From the NCBI GenBank assembly GCA_964016985.1, contig OZ024831.1, forward strand, positions 22,124,609 to 22,188,608: DNA of 64,000 nucleotides, read 5' to 3'. Position numbers and translations under genes: made by a program. The notes below the pieces were generated by a model that did not search any database, was not told the DNA's origin, and saw only the letters and a list, made by a program, of their open reading frames with translations. This stretch comes from Anodontia alba. Taxonomy: Eukaryota > Mollusca > Bivalvia > Lucinida > Lucinidae. Below, one piece after another: positions 21,072 through 33,530 of this stretch; within the stretch, counting starts at the first letter, position 1, and the number at the start of each line of letters is the position of its first letter.

Positions 21072-21770
21072 CTACCATATTCGACTTGAAACACTTTTAA
21101 AGTAAGCTCAGCAAAGGACTTCATGAAGAGTGTATTTGGTGATGGTTACATATTTTTTTTTCTGATTTTCTTTACAAATGCATATGCTGTGGGGGCTCAA
21201 TGGAATTGCCTCGACCAACAACATATGCTTTTACAAAGAAGTGTAGATAAAAGTACATTGGTAGTAATCTGAAGACTACGAAATTGCTTGACTGTGCATT
21301 TATAGGGGTGTATGCAGTAATTGGGTCAAATACGGTATCTTTTATCAAATTTAGAGAGCTCAATGTTCATGTCAAAAAGTATTAGATTCTCAGACACCGC
21401 TGCGTCTGTCCAAAAGGTCCCGCATATATGATTTTTTTCTGTGATAAGTTTTTTTCTGACCCACGAAAATACGTGACTGGATTTTACTCGCTAATCTGAG
21501 AATCATTTCTAACGGAATTGCAATCTAGACCACAAACATATGGCATTCTTACTTACTTGCAAAGAAAATTGGTAAATACAATCTGTTTATGTTATTTGAG
21601 ACTTTAAACTTGCAGATACAAATGTTGATAGATTTTAGGTACTTCCGGTAGCCATTTTGTTAAGCCAAACGAACCCAAATGTCCAAGAATGTACCCAACT
21701 GGAAAATAAAAATAAAAATAAAAAAAACACCCGCACGCATCTGTTTTGAAAATCTAATAACTTTTTTTTT
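21072..21770. other. Faint H fragment at about 21165-21245; rest unrecognised
   Basis: The segment containing GCATATGCTGTGGGGGCTCA resembles an H arm. Nothing else recognised. Confidence 0.4.
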
Positions 21771-23994
21771 AGCTCACCTGAGCTCTGCTCAGGATGAGCT
21801 ATTGTGATCACTTTTCGTCCGTCGTCCGTCCGTCCGTCCGTCCGTCCGTCCGTGCGTCCGTCCGTCCGTCCGTCCGTCCGTTAACATTTTCAAACGACTT
21901 CTCCTCTGAAGCTGCTGAGCCAATTTTGCTCAAATTTCATATGGAGCCTCCTTAGGGTGGGGGAACGAAAAATTGCTAAAATGGTCGCGGTCCGTCGACT
22001 AAGATGGCCGCCATGCCCATATATGGTAAAAACCTTTAAAAATCTTCTTCTCCATAACCGAGGATGCCTTGGGGCTGAATCTTTGCCTGAATCATCGGGG
22101 ACGGGAGGTCAACCAAAGTTGCTAAAAGAATTGTCGTACGTTGATGTTTGACCTTTTTACGGCAAGGTCAAGTTCGCTTCCCTATGCATTTGTATGAGCT
22201 CTATACATTTGAATGGGAAAATTGTTAAGAGTTTCAAACGACTTCTCCTCAGAAGCCTCTGAGCTAATTTTGTTCAAATTTCATATGGAGCCACCTTAGG
22301 GTGGGGAAACAAAAGATTGCTAAAATTGTCGCGGTCCGTTGACCAAGATGGCCGCCATGCCCATATATGGTAAAAACCTTTAAAAATCTTCTTCTCCATA
22401 ACCGAGGATGCCTTGGGGCTGAATCTTTGCACGAATCATCGGGGACAAGAGGTCAACCAAAGTTGCTAAAAGAATTATCGTACGTTGACGTTTGACCTTT
22501 TTACGGCAAGGTCAAGTTCGCTTCCCTATGCATTTGTATGAGCTCTATACATTTGAATGGGAAAATTGTTAAGAGTTTCAAACGACTTCTCCTCTGAAGC
22601 CTCTGAGCTAATTTTGTTCAAATTTCATATGGAGCCACCTTAGGGTGGGGAAACAAAAGATTGCTAAAATTGTCATGGTCCGTTGACCAAGATGGCCGCC
22701 ATGTCCATATATGGTAAAAACCTTTAAAAATCTTCTTCTCCATAACCGAGGATGCCTTGGGGCTGAATCTTTGCCTGAATCATCGGGGACGAGAGGTCAA
22801 CCAAAGTTGCTAAAAGAATTATCGTACGTTGACGTTTGACCTTTTTACGGCAAGGCCAAGTTTGCTTCCCTATGCATTTGTATGAGCTCTATACATTTGA
22901 ATGGGAAAATTGTTAAGAGTTTCAAACGACTTATCCTCTGAAGCCTCTGAGCTAATTTTGTTCAAATTTCATATGGAGCCACCTTAGGGTGGGGAAACAA
23001 AAGATTGCTAAAATTGTCATGGTCCGTTGACCAAGATGGCCGCCATGTCCATATATGGTAAAAACCTTTAAAAATCTTCTTCTCCATAACCGAGGATGCC
23101 TTGGGGCTGAATCTTTGCATGAATCATCGGGGACGAGAGGTCAACCAAAGATGCTAAAAGAATTGTCGTACGTTGACGTTTGACCTTTTTACGGCAAGGT
23201 CAAGTTCGCTTCCCTATGCATTTGTATGAGCTCTATACATTTGAATGGGAAAATTGTTAAGAGTTTCAAACGACTTATCCTCTGAAGCCTCTGAGCTAAT
23301 TTTGTTCAAATTTCATATGGAGCCACCTTAGTGTGGGGAAACAAAAGATTGCTAAAATTGTCGCGGTCCGTTGACCAAGATGGCCGCCATGCCCATATAT
23401 GGTAAAAACCTTTAAAAATCTTCTTCTCCAGAACCGAGATTGCCTTGGGGCTGAATCTTTGCGCAAATCATCGGGAAGGAGAGGTCTACCAAAGTTGCCA
23501 AAAGAATTGTCGTACGTTGACATTTGACTTTTTTACGGCAGGATCAAATGCTTCCCTATGCATTTGTATGAGCCCCATACATTTGAATAGGAAAATTGTT
23601 GAGAATTTTAAATTTCTTCTTCTCTGAAGCCACTGAGCCAAATTTGCTCAAATTTCATATTGTGTCTTCTTAAGTCAGGGGAACGAAAGATTGCTAAAAT
23701 GGTCGCGGTAGGTCGACCAAGATGGCCACCATGCCCATATATGGTAAGACCCTTTAAAAATCTTCTTCTTCAGAACTGAGGATGCCTTGGGGCTAAATCT
23801 GTGCACAAATCATCAGGGACAGGAGATCTACCAAAATTGCTGAAAAGGTTATCGTACGTTGACATTTGACCTTTTTACGGCAAGGTCAAGTTTGCTTCCC
23901 TATGCATTTGTATGAGCCCCATAACATTAATATGGGAAAATTGTTGAGAATTTGACGACCTCTGAAGCCACTGAGCCAAATTTGCTCAGATTTT
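21771..23994 (+). repeat. AGCTCACCTGAG element with a 344-bp tandem array
   Basis: Begins AGCTCACCTGAGCTCTGCTC, then (CGTC)n at 21815-21880, then units of exactly 344 bp. CAAACGACTT recurs at 21891, 22235, 22579, 22923 and 23267, followed by two more diverged units to about 23990. Each unit holds CAAGATGGCCGCCATG, AACCGAGGATGCCTTGGGGC and GTACGTTGACGTTTGACC. The right end is lost where a second element begins. Confidence 0.9.
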
Positions 23995-25041
23995 TAGCTC
24001 ACCTGAGCATGAAGTGCGCATGGTGAGCTATTGTGGTCAGTCAATGTCCGTCGTCCATCATGGGTCATGCGGCTTGAACAATTGCTTTAAAGGCCTACTC
24101 TTCCTACACCCCAGGGTCAATTGACTCGATACTTGGTAGGAAGCATCAGGGTGAAATGTAGATAAAAAAATAGCTAAAATCGTTCCGATCGGAAATCCAA
24201 GATGGCCGCCATCTTGAAAATCTTTTTCGCTTCTTCTCCTGAACCGAAAGGCCAATTGACTCCAAACTTGCTAGGAAGCATCAGGGTGACTTGTAGATCA
24301 AATATAGCTAAAATCGTGTCGGTCCAAATTCCAAGATGGCCACCATGGCAGCCATCTTGAAAATCTATTTTTCGCTTCTACTCCGAAACCCAAAAGCCAG
24401 TTGACTCCAAACTGGTTAGGAAGCATTGGGGTGACTTATAAATCAAAAATAGCTAAAATTGAGCTGATTAGAAATCCAAGATGGCCACCATGGCAGTCAT
24501 CTTGAAAAGCTATTTTTCGCTTCTTCTCCTGAACCGAAAGGCCAATTGACTCCAAACTTGCTAGGAAGCATCGGGATGACTTGTACATAAAAAATAGCTC
24601 AAATCGTGCCAATTGGAAATCCAAGATGGCCTCCATGACAGCCATCTTGAAAATCTATTTTTCGCTTCTTCTCTTAAAACTAAAAGTCAATTGACTTGAA
24701 ACTTAGTAGGAAGCATCAGGGTGACTTGTAGATCAGAAAATAGCTATAATCATTCCGATCGGAAATCCAAGATGGCAGCCATCTTGAAAATCTATTTTTT
24801 GCTTCTTCTACTGCACCGAAATGCCAGTTGACTCAAAAGTTGGTAGGAGGCATTGGGGGTGACTTATTTTACTTGTAACGTTTTGAAAATTTCAGCATTT
24901 TAACCTTGTAAGCAAGATATTTCAAAAACTGTTTAAGCCATTGCCTTGTCATAAGAGTATTGGAAAAATGTTGCATGCCATATGCATATCTGCAGTGGCG
25001 GTTTCACTCAGGTGAGCGAATTGTGGCCCGTGGGCCTCTTG
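23995..25041 (+). repeat. Second AGCTCACCTGAG element with a 145-bp tandem array
   Basis: Left end TTAGCTCACCTGAGCATG, right end CACTCAGGTGAGCGAATTG then CCCGTGGGCCTCTTG, giving an inverted pair CTCACCTGAG/CTCAGGTGAG. Inside, six units of about 145 bp (GCCAATTGACTCCAAACTTG at about 24116, 24251, 24396, 24541, 24686 and 24823), each with CCAAGATGGCCGCCATCTTG. Confidence 0.88.
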
Positions 25042-25487
25042 TTTTTTTGGCCTTTAACATTCAGTGTTTTCTAAAAAGGTATATGCTGCCTATGTCCCCT
25101 GTCCAATACCACCCAGGAACAAACTCTCTGCCCTTTGTCCAAAACAATAAAAGCAAAAGTGCAATGAGCACACATATCAAACTGTTTTAGGAGCAGTTTG
25201 ATGTGGATCTACAAAGTTTCCTCAAAATGTCTGTCCAATGTTTTGGGTTTAATCTGGTACTCAATGCTTTCAGATATTTATCACCTAGTATAACCCTGAG
25301 ATGTCATACTTTTGTCCTCAGCTCACAGACATGTCTGATTCATTACACATGGAGTGATGCTTTCATCATCAACCTGTTTAATTGAAATATTAGCAGACAG
25401 CATTTTTAAATATTGTCCCTACTTTCCACAGAAAATAAGGTTTGGTACTTCATTTGAATCATCTCAACTGGCCTCATTTGTTGTCCA
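25042..25487. other. Unrecognised, with a faint G-like arm at the end
   Basis: No clear repeat up to 25390. 25395-25485 resembles one arm of family G. Confidence 0.4.
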
Positions 25488-25695
25488 CTAACACTTTGCA
25501 TGCTGGGTAAAGATTTCAGCAGACAACATTTTGAAATATTTTTCTGAACTTTCCTTGAAAATAGGGATTTGACGCTTAGTGCAAATTGTTGCCTAAGGAG
25601 ACAATTTGCATGAAGTGCCATTTTTGGGGAAAAGTAAGAAAAATATTATCAGTTTTGTCATCTGCTGAAGTTGCCCCTAGCATGGTAAGTGCTAA
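25488..25695 (-). mobile_element. Family G MITE, CTAA-flanked
   Basis: CTAACACTTTGCATGCTGGG to CTAGCATGGTAAGTGCTAA. Tip TTGCCTAAGGAGACAATTTG. Confidence 0.8.
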
Positions 25696-25976
25696 TAAAA
25701 TCTAAAGCATGCTAAAGTAAGGGATCAATAGAGCTCAGACTGGAAGAAAATTACTGTAAAATATTTAACCCTTCAAGTGCCAAATTTAAATATTAGCACA
25801 CTGATGAGAAAACTTTACTGAAATATTTTTTTCTAAGTTTTGTATGAAAACAGGGTTGTCCTTACATGTGCTCATGGCTGATTAAGCAGGAAGTTTGATC
25901 TTTTTATGGGGCTTGGCGTTTTATCTGTGTCATCCCCTATAGTGGGAAAACTAGACATGTATATTTGTAATACACT

Positions 25977-26170
25977 ATGCCTAAGCATCAATCACAACTG
26001 CAGCAGGCAACATTCTGAATGCATTTTTAATTTTTTGTGAAAATAAGGCTTGATATTCCTTGTGAAGGTCTGTATAGCACATGATTCACATGAAATGCCA
26101 AGCCTTATCTTCTCATAAAAACAATACAATAAAATGTCATCTTTTCCAATTTTCCTTGACCCTTAAAATG
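25977..26170 (+). mobile_element. Family F MITE, diverged
   Basis: CTAAGCATCAATCACAACTG to TCCTTGACCCTTAAAATGG. The stem AATAAGGCTTGATATTCC has a partial complement. Just before it, 25766-25930 is a still more decayed E/F-like copy starting TTAACCCTTCAAGTGCC. Confidence 0.7.
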
Positions 26171-26382
26171 GTTTGATACATACCATTTATTTCCTTTGCA
26201 ACTCAAAATATTTTAGAATTCCCAGTAAGTGCCAGACATGTTGATTTTGGTTGTTTGTTTGTTAGATAACACAAGAACTTGGGCTTGATGTTTGTCTTGA
26301 TAGGATTAGTATTGCTTAACAGGGTATAGAGACTTGCAAGGCCTCACTGTGGCCTTTCTCAGTAAACTGTGTCATTTACTCT

Positions 26383-26565
26383 GCTATAGCTTCAGATAAG
26401 GCACTTTTTTCAACTGAAAAGTATTGATAGTTTTCTTATTTCTGAATGAAAACATTTGTTGTGGTGCTCATTAGAAGTGCCTTGGTGAGGCGCTTCTAAT
26501 GAGTACCCACAACACATGTTTTTGTCAAGAAATAAAATGTATGTATGTACCTTGCTCTGTGCTAG
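26383..26565 (+). mobile_element. Family H MITE
   Basis: CTATAGCTTCAGATAAGGCA to CCTTGCTCTGTGCTAG. The tip GTGCCTTGGTGAGGCGC is strong. Confidence 0.8.
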
Positions 26566-27535
26566 TTTCCCAAACCCCAATAGAAATGCTGTATAGATTT
26601 GTTGTAACAGGTCTGTGCAAAAGATCAATGGTGATGGCATAAATAGCTTCCAGTTTGGATTGGAAAGAGAAATTAATAGCTCTCATTTATTGATTTTAAT
26701 AGATTATTGGATGAGAAAGTGACCTTTAATGTTAACATCAGGCCAATAAGAACAATTTGATTTGCAGAAAATTAAATACTGTAAAAGGTTTTTTGTCCAC
26801 TGGGACATTTTTGCCTCTGATATATAGTATTTATTCTAATAAAAGCCCTATCTCTAATAAATATTCTGGTAACTTTTGGTACAGAAAAAATTAGAATAAA
26901 AGGTTACACTGGGAAGCTTCAAGCTAAAATTCATTCACAAACGTCAATGGCATATTCAAATATTGATTAGATTGGGCTGACCTCACTTCCTGTCACATGA
27001 GCAAATATTGGAAATGAAAGCATGCATGGTCCACTAATGTATCTTGCGATTTTTTTTATCCAGATCTCTTCAGGAAAATCAAGTAACAGAAATCCTTTGG
27101 AGGCACACAATTTATTATTTTAACATAACTCCCTAGAATATTTGTAATTATTATTTTGTTTTTTAGTATGACATGCCAGACTTGTGCATGCACCTAAAAA
27201 CTGAAAACTAGCTGTCACCTCCACATTTGGGCACTAAATTGGGACTGGTATGACAATTTTTAGTTTCATGAGACTAAAGAGGTTCTTGCCAACCAAATCA
27301 ATAAACTCCAAAGTAAACTTTCTTCTGTGCCACAAATTAAAAGGCCAGCTAATTTTGCTGGACAAAATACCTTTAATACACAAATATAACCACAATTGCT
27401 GTTATGAAATTGATAAACACCACCCCGCTGCCCATTCCACCCCCATCAGGGGCATTTACAGTCAACCGTCTTTATGTCAACACTTGATATAATTACAAAA
27501 TTCGTTATAATGACAATTATAAGGGTGTAAATAAT
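26566..27535. other. No feature recognised
   Basis: AT-rich intron DNA without a repeat family or convincing coding signal. Confidence 0.5.
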
Positions 27536-27735
27536 TTAACCCTGCTCCTGCTGGATATGCTCCTCCTTTGCAAACAATGTAGATCCAGATCAGCTGGCTT
27601 CTGAACAAGCCAGCTGATCTGGATCTGCACTGTTTGTCATTCAGTATGTGAATTTGTATCAACAACCTGGATCAAGTAACCTGAGAATTAGAAGTGGGCA
27701 TGGCATCTTAATTTACCTAGCATGGCAAGAGTTAA
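27536..27735 (+). mobile_element. Family A MITE
   Basis: TTAACCCTGCTCCTGCTGGA to CTAGCATGGCAAGAGTTAA, core intact. Confidence 0.9.
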
Positions 27736-28075
27736 GAATTTAAATTTAATATGTTTTGGATATTTGTTAGAATCGCCTCAGTATTTAAACCCTTTGATGG
27801 ATTTATATCAAAATTGGTAGATGGTAGCCATTGACCTGAGGTATTATTTAGTCCCTATATCCCAGCCCTGTCTATTGACATAGGGGTCAAGGTCAGAAGG
27901 AATTCGAATTTTTATGTTAGAGCTTTAAAGATTCTTAGTGATGATATCTTCCTAATCCTTTGTGGATTTAGTTTCTGTGGGTTGTGGTAAGACATTTTGT
28001 TATGTACTAGTCCACCCATAATATACGTTTTTATGGAGAAGTAAGAAAAAAATGTTATATAGCTAATCCCACTTA

Positions 28076-28807
28076 CCTGGCACTAAGTTGCAAGAACGGC
28101 AAGAAGCCATTCGTATATCATGCAAGGTTATTTGCAACAAAGTCAGCCTTGGTGGCTCAGTCACATGCCCATCTGACCGGTGATAAGGATGTCTCGGGTT
28201 TGCTCCTGGCCATGTACGGCAACGTTCTTTAGTGATTATTGTGATCATGAAATATTTTCTGAGGTCATTCTCTCCCTTCTGCTGATTCATTAGAAGGGCA
28301 GTTGTCAGTTTCTGGTAAAAGAAAGAGCTCAAGTACTGGTTAACCACTTGGAGGACTAAGCCTGCCCAGGAAAAAAGTATGGTTAGGTAAACTGACCAGC
28401 TTGACATGACCTTAACAGTGTTGACTGGGCTGTTTAACTCTAATCCAACCAACCAACCGACCTGGTACTATGTTACAAGAACTTGACTGGGCTATTTAAC
28501 TCTAATCCAACCAACCAACCGACCTGGTACTATATTTCTGGCGAAAGAATGTGCACAATACTGGTTAACCACTTAGAGGACTAAGCCTGCCCAGTAAACG
28601 TGTGGTTAGGTAAACTGACTGCGCTCGACATGACCCCATTGGGTTGACTGGGCCGTAAAACCTCAACACAATCACCAAAACCTGGTACTATGTTGCAAGA
28701 ATTTGACTGGGCTGTTTAACTCTAATCCAACCAACCAACCTGGTACTATGTTACAAGAACAGAATGCAGCAAATATGACATCATGCAAGGTTATCTGCAA
28801 CAAATTG
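28076..28807 (+). repeat. SINE J cluster between direct repeats
   Basis: A diverged full SINE J (28136-28443) is followed by tail fragments (28540-28670). Copies of a CCTGGTACTATGTTACAAGA flank recur at about 28463, 28523, 28681 and 28739. The outer flanks (28076-28142 and 28738-28807) are homologous over about 65 bp and both contain ATCATGCAAGGTTAT. Confidence 0.75.
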
Positions 28808-29261
28808 TTGGAAGCTTGCTTTGTCCAGTTTCAGGACAGAACAGAGTTAGGATGAAATAATTACTTCCGGCCAGTACCAGGAGTTCTTGATTATATCTTT
28901 TCCAATATTGGGTTGTATTGTAGATTTTTCTTTTGTCATGGCAAGTCTGAGATAGAGTGGATAATGGAAATAAATTGACTATAATTGTATACCAAAGAGA
29001 AATTAATGAAAAAGGAGATTATTAATTTACCCGAGTTGCATTTAATATATGAGAACTTCCATGTGAAAAAGGGCTTAAGGCATATTGTTTTTACTCTAAG
29101 TGTTGGGACACCTTAACTCCTTACCATACTTTGTCCTAAAAATAGAAAATGTTTAATAAAAACTTGGTTCCATTGTACTAGGCTCAGCAGAATCAAGGCA
29201 GAATTAATTAGGTGTTCAAAAAGTATACAAACTTAGTTACTTTATGTAAATTAAGTATGGG

Positions 29262-29449
29262 TTTCTCACCGCTGTGGTTTGAGCCTTGCTTGGGTCACAT
29301 GTCGGAAAGCCAAGTTCTGCTTATGGATGGTCAGGTGGTTTTTCCTCGGGTTCTCAGGTTTTCGTCCACCTTTGATGAACGATTGGCTCGATATAAGTGA
29401 AATATTCTTGAAAGGGCCGTAAAACCCAAATCAAAAAAAAAAAAAAAAA
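29262..29449 (+). mobile_element. SINE W with 19-bp target duplication and poly-A tail
   Basis: A 188-bp retroposon ending GGGCCGTAAAACCCAAATC and an A17 run. It is flanked by identical TATGTAAATTAAGTATGGG (29243-29261 and 29450-29468). The body includes GGTGGTTTTTCCTCGGGTTC. It appears to be single-copy in the window. Confidence 0.9.
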
Positions 29450-29684
29450 TATGTAAATTAAGTATGGGCTTTTAAATGGAGAAAATAAGGTATATGGTAA
29501 AAACTACACTGTTCAAGTCTGTGCAGAATCAGAAGTGAACTTAGAATGGGCTGTGAAATAGAGAAAATAAGGTATATAAGTTTGTTTCTTGTCTCTGCAG
29601 AATTGAAGTGAATTTAGTATGGGTCGTTAAATAGAGAAAATAAGGTATAAAAAACTTGGCTATGTTGTACTTAACTGATCAGAT

Positions 29685-30191
29685 TTAACCCTTGTCCTGC
29701 TGAATAAAGATTCCCGGCCTCGGTGGCTCAGTTGGATGCGCGTCCGACTGGAGACCAGGAGGTCGCAGGTTCGACTCCAGCTGAGGTCAGCAACATTCTT
29801 TCATGGAGATTGATCATGAAATATTTTCTACGGTCATTCTCTCCCTTCCGCTGATTCAAGAAGGGCAGTTGTCAGTTTCTGGCGAAAGAATGTGCACAAT
29901 ACTGGTTAACCGCTTAGAGGACTAAGCCCAGTAAACGTGTGGTTAGGTAAACTGACAGCGCTCGACATGACCCCATTGGGTTGACTGGGCTGTAAAACCT
30001 CAACACAAACAAACAAATTAAGATGCCACACCCACTGACTAATTTTCAGCCGATCAGATTACTTGATCCAGATTGTTGCTATAAATTCACATACTTAATG
30101 GCAAATACTAGTGCAGATCAGTTGGCTTCTTCAGAAGCCAACTGATTTGGATCTACACTGTTTGCAAACGGTTCAGCAGGACAAGGGTTAA
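29685..30191 (-). mobile_element. Family A MITE interrupted by SINE J
   Basis: TTAACCCTTGTCCTGCTGAA to TTCAGCAGGACAAGGGTTAA. SINE J sits at about 29714-30014 (A-box TGGCTCAGTTGGATG, B-box GCAGGTTCGACTCC) within AATAAATTAAGATGCC, with a short imperfect duplication of AAATTAAGAT. Confidence 0.88.
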
Positions 30192-30984
30192 GACAGTTAA
30201 GCATTGGTTGTTAAGTAGAGAAAATAAGGTATATGTTTCTTGTCTCTGCAGAAGTATAAGTTGTTAGAGAAAATAAGATATAAAAACTTGGCTACATTGT
30301 AGACTCATTACATTTAGGACACTTAAGCATGGGCTGTTAAGTTTAGAAAATAAGGTATAAAATTTGGCTACATTATGTTGGAGTCATCAGAATGAAGGCT
30401 GAATTAAATATGAGTTGTTAAATAGAGAAAATACTATACGAAATTTTGTTTATATTGTGCTTGACTCAGCAGAATTAAGTGCAGGTTGTTAAATAGAGAA
30501 AATATGGTACAAAGAACTTGGTTACATTGTGCTAAGAGTCAGCAGAATCTGGGCTCAATAAACTGGGTTGTTAAATAGGGTTAATATGGTATAAAGAGTG
30601 GTTACCTTGTGGTAGAGTCAGCAGAATCGAGGCAGAATCAAGTATTGGGTGTTAAATAGCGGAAACTTGGTATAGAAACTTTGTTACATCATGCTGGAAT
30701 TGGCAGAATTTAGGCTGAGTAAAGTGCAGGTTGTTAATAAATAAGGAAAATATTGTATAAAACTTGAATAAAATATGCTAGAATCAGCAGAATCGAGGCA
30801 GAATTAAGTATGGGTGTTAAATAGAGAAAATATGGTAAAGAAACTTGGCTGTACATTGTAGTAGAGTCAGCAAAATTATGGCTGAATTAAGTAACATTTC
30901 TTAACAAATATTTTATTGACATTTCCATCTTATGTGTGATATTCTCATTGGTAGAATATTCATGATTGTCTGTTCCTTCAGTTG

Positions 30985-31192
30985 TTAACACTGCACTCTG
31001 CGTAAAATTTTCAGCCGACGATATATTGGACTATTTTTCTTAATTTTCCCAGGAAACAGGTTAATTGTCATGTCATGCAAATTGTCTCCCATGGAGACAG
31101 TTTGCATGAAATGTCAAATCCTGTTTTCTGGGAAAAATAAGAAAAATATCATCGCCATTTGCTGAATCAGCCTAGAGAGTGGTAAAGGTTAA
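30985..31192 (-). mobile_element. Family G MITE, TTAA-flanked
   Basis: TTAACACTGCACTCTGCGTA to AGAGAGTGGTAAAGGTTAA. The stem tip TGTCTCCCATGGAGACAG is perfect. Confidence 0.88.
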
Positions 31193-31307
31193 ACATTGGC
31201 TGAGCCTAAGGACAAAACTGGTCTGATATGTCGTACATGACAAATGGAGGGTTTTCATGTTAATTTGTTGTTGGATTCCTCTCTATTGATTGTTGCTGTT
31301 GGGAAAC

Positions 31308-31503
31308 TCAATGCTTAGGACGCTGGGTAAAAATTTCAGCAGACAACATTTTGAAATGTTTTTCTTATTTCTTTTTCTAAAAAATGGGTTGTCTTATTTC
31401 ATTGGAGACAATTTGCATGAAATGTCATCATGTTTTCTGGGAAAAATAAGAAAAATGTCATCTGTTGTCTGCTAGATTGGCCGAGAAAGTGGTAAAGGTT
31501 TAA
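31308..31503 (-). mobile_element. Family G MITE, left arm shortened
   Basis: ATGCTTAGGACGCTGGGTAA to GAAAGTGGTAAAGGTTTAA. Confidence 0.78.
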
Positions 31504-31579
31504 GGTTTTTATAACAGTAACATTTCTTGAAGTACTTCCGAAACCTGAAATAGCCTTAGACAGAGTCCCACAGCCTTCT

Positions 31580-31725
31580 GTTTTTATCCTAAGTATTCAA
31601 ATAGACAGGTGTGAGCAAACAGTGTAGATCAAGATCATATTCTACAGAATGTGGCTTGTCAGATTCCACAGAATGTGGCATCTGATCAGGGTCTACACTG
31701 TTTGCCACTCATTAACAAGTAGTAA
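31580..31725 (+). mobile_element. Family B MITE, partial
   Basis: TATCCTAAGTATTCAAATAG, core GCAAACAGTGTAGATCAAGA to GGGTCTACACTGTTTGCC, with a duplicated CACAGAATGTGGC tip. The right end is missing. Confidence 0.75.
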
Positions 31726-31794
31726 AACAGAGTTGTTCAAAATACAGTACATTGTATGTAGAGCATTGGACTTGGTCACAGCAGGATGTGAGAA

Positions 31795-32645
31795 GACATA
31801 GACTAGATAGCTCTTAGGACTTAGACTGGGTATCTCTGTGACGTGTAGACTAGGTATCTCTATTACTAAAACTGGGTGTCTGTAGGTCTGAGACTGGGTT
31901 TCTCTGTGTGACTTAGACTGGGTATCTCTATAGTGTATACTGGTTAGACTGGCTATCTCTGTGTGACTTAGACTGGGTATCTTTATTACTTACACAGGGT
32001 ATCTCTAAACTTAAACTGGATATCTCTGTGTGACTTAGACTGTGTATCTCTATTACTTATACTGGGTATCTCTATGACTTAGACTGGGTATCTCTGTGTG
32101 ACTTAGACTGGGTATCTCTATTACGTATACAGGATATCTCTAATTTAGACTGGGTATCTCTGTGTGACTTAGACTGGGTATTTCTGTTACTTATACTGGG
32201 TATCTCTAGCACTTAGACTGGGTATCTCTGTGTGACTTATACTGGGTATCTCTATTACTAATACTGGGTATCTCTAGGACTTAGACTAGGTTTCTCGTTT
32301 GACTTACACTGGGTATCTTTAGGTCTTAGACTGGGTATCTCTGTGTGACTTAGACTGGGTATCTCTATTACTAATACCGGTACTGAGTCTTTGTAAGACT
32401 TAGACTGGGTATCTCTGTGTGACTTAGACTGGTATCTCTATTACTTATACTAGGTATCTCTATGATTTAGACTGGGTTTTCTCTGTGTAACTTAGGGTGT
32501 CTCATTTACTAATCCTTGGTATCTCTAGGACTTAGACTGGGTATCTCTAGGACGCACTAACTTTATGACTTAAACTGGATGTCAGTATGAATTCGACTCA
32601 AGAGTAGATATCTTTGTTACTTAGACTGGATATCTCTACCTGATG
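31795..32645 (+). repeat. Minisatellite, compound units of about 20-30 bp
   Basis: GACTTAGACTGGGTATCTCT, GTGTGACTTAGACTGGG and ATTACTTATACTGGG alternate irregularly over about 850 bp. Confidence 0.92.
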
Positions 32646-32944
32646 AATGATTCTTAGAAAATTTGCCTTGCATTATACTACTTATCTAAATCCAAGATCC
32701 TGTCATACCTTAAACTGGCCCCATGACCTTGTCCTATTGGTACTGTTTTACAGAAAATCTGACATTATCTTAGAGTGGAAATCTTGGACTGTTTCAAGGA
32801 AAACATTGATATCTGGCATACTAGCAGTTGCTTACATATTTCACTCTTTTCTTTGAATCTAATATTGAATAGAACTTTGGGCTTTCGTAGTTGTCTGAAG
32901 CCTGCCTGTACCAGGACAGAAACCCTACAACTAAGAGAATATTG
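32646..32944. other. No feature recognised
   Basis: No repeat family or supported exon. Confidence 0.5.
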
Positions 32945-33339
32945 CCTGAGACAATCAAATCTCAATGGCTCGAACATCCTTGGGACCATGAAAATTTGTT
33001 TGAGATATGGGTTGTTCGAGCCATTGATGATGATAAATCATAGCCCCAGGTCAGGAAGCAAATGGAGATAAATTATAGGGAATATATAAATTTTGGGAAT
33101 TTTTTTTTATCTTTTACACAATAATGGTATGTTGAGTGTACTCATTAGAATTGCCTTGATGATTGTCAACATACAATTGAGTACACACAACATATAATTT
33201 CATGATGAAATAAGAAAATTTCCCTAAATATTTGTTTTCTTGAGCTAACAGTAGAATTTTGTAGGTACTGGAAAAAACAAGTTCAAATAAGCCATGGTAA
33301 ACGAACCATTGGTGTTCGAGCTATTGCGGTTCGACTGTA
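32945..33339. mobile_element. Family X element (TCGAAC ends) with an H-like insert
   Basis: AATCTCAATGGCTCGAAC and GGGTTGTTCGAGCCATTG on the left; GTGTTCGAGCTATTGCGG and TTCGACTGTA on the right. 33115-33235 between them looks like a diverged H. Confidence 0.55.
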
Positions 33340-33530
33340 ATTTCTCCCAAGTTACAGCACTGCAGACAAGTTTTGTGTCTATTTATCACATTTTGCACAG
33401 GGTGTTTCGTTGTTCCCTATTTAGTCATTGTAATTACTTCAATTTGGTTGAAATTAGATTGTCTATCTGGTGACGATACAAGGCCGTCATATAATCTTCC
33501 AATGTATCAGGAATTAGTAATCTGTTATCC

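Larger units (their letters stand above)
29150..30895 (+). repeat. Imperfect tandem array, about 80-bp units
   Basis: GTTAAATAGAGAAAATAAGG, ACTTGGCTACATTGT and GTCAGCAGAATCGAGGCAGA recur from about 29150 to 30895 in at least a dozen diverged units. The array is interrupted by SINE W (29262-29449) and by an A MITE containing a SINE J (29685-30191). Confidence 0.8.

Noticed and set aside
28063..28452. 129-codon minus-strand ORF, the longest in the window
   Set aside because: It is a reading of a diverged SINE J and its flank, not a protein gene.
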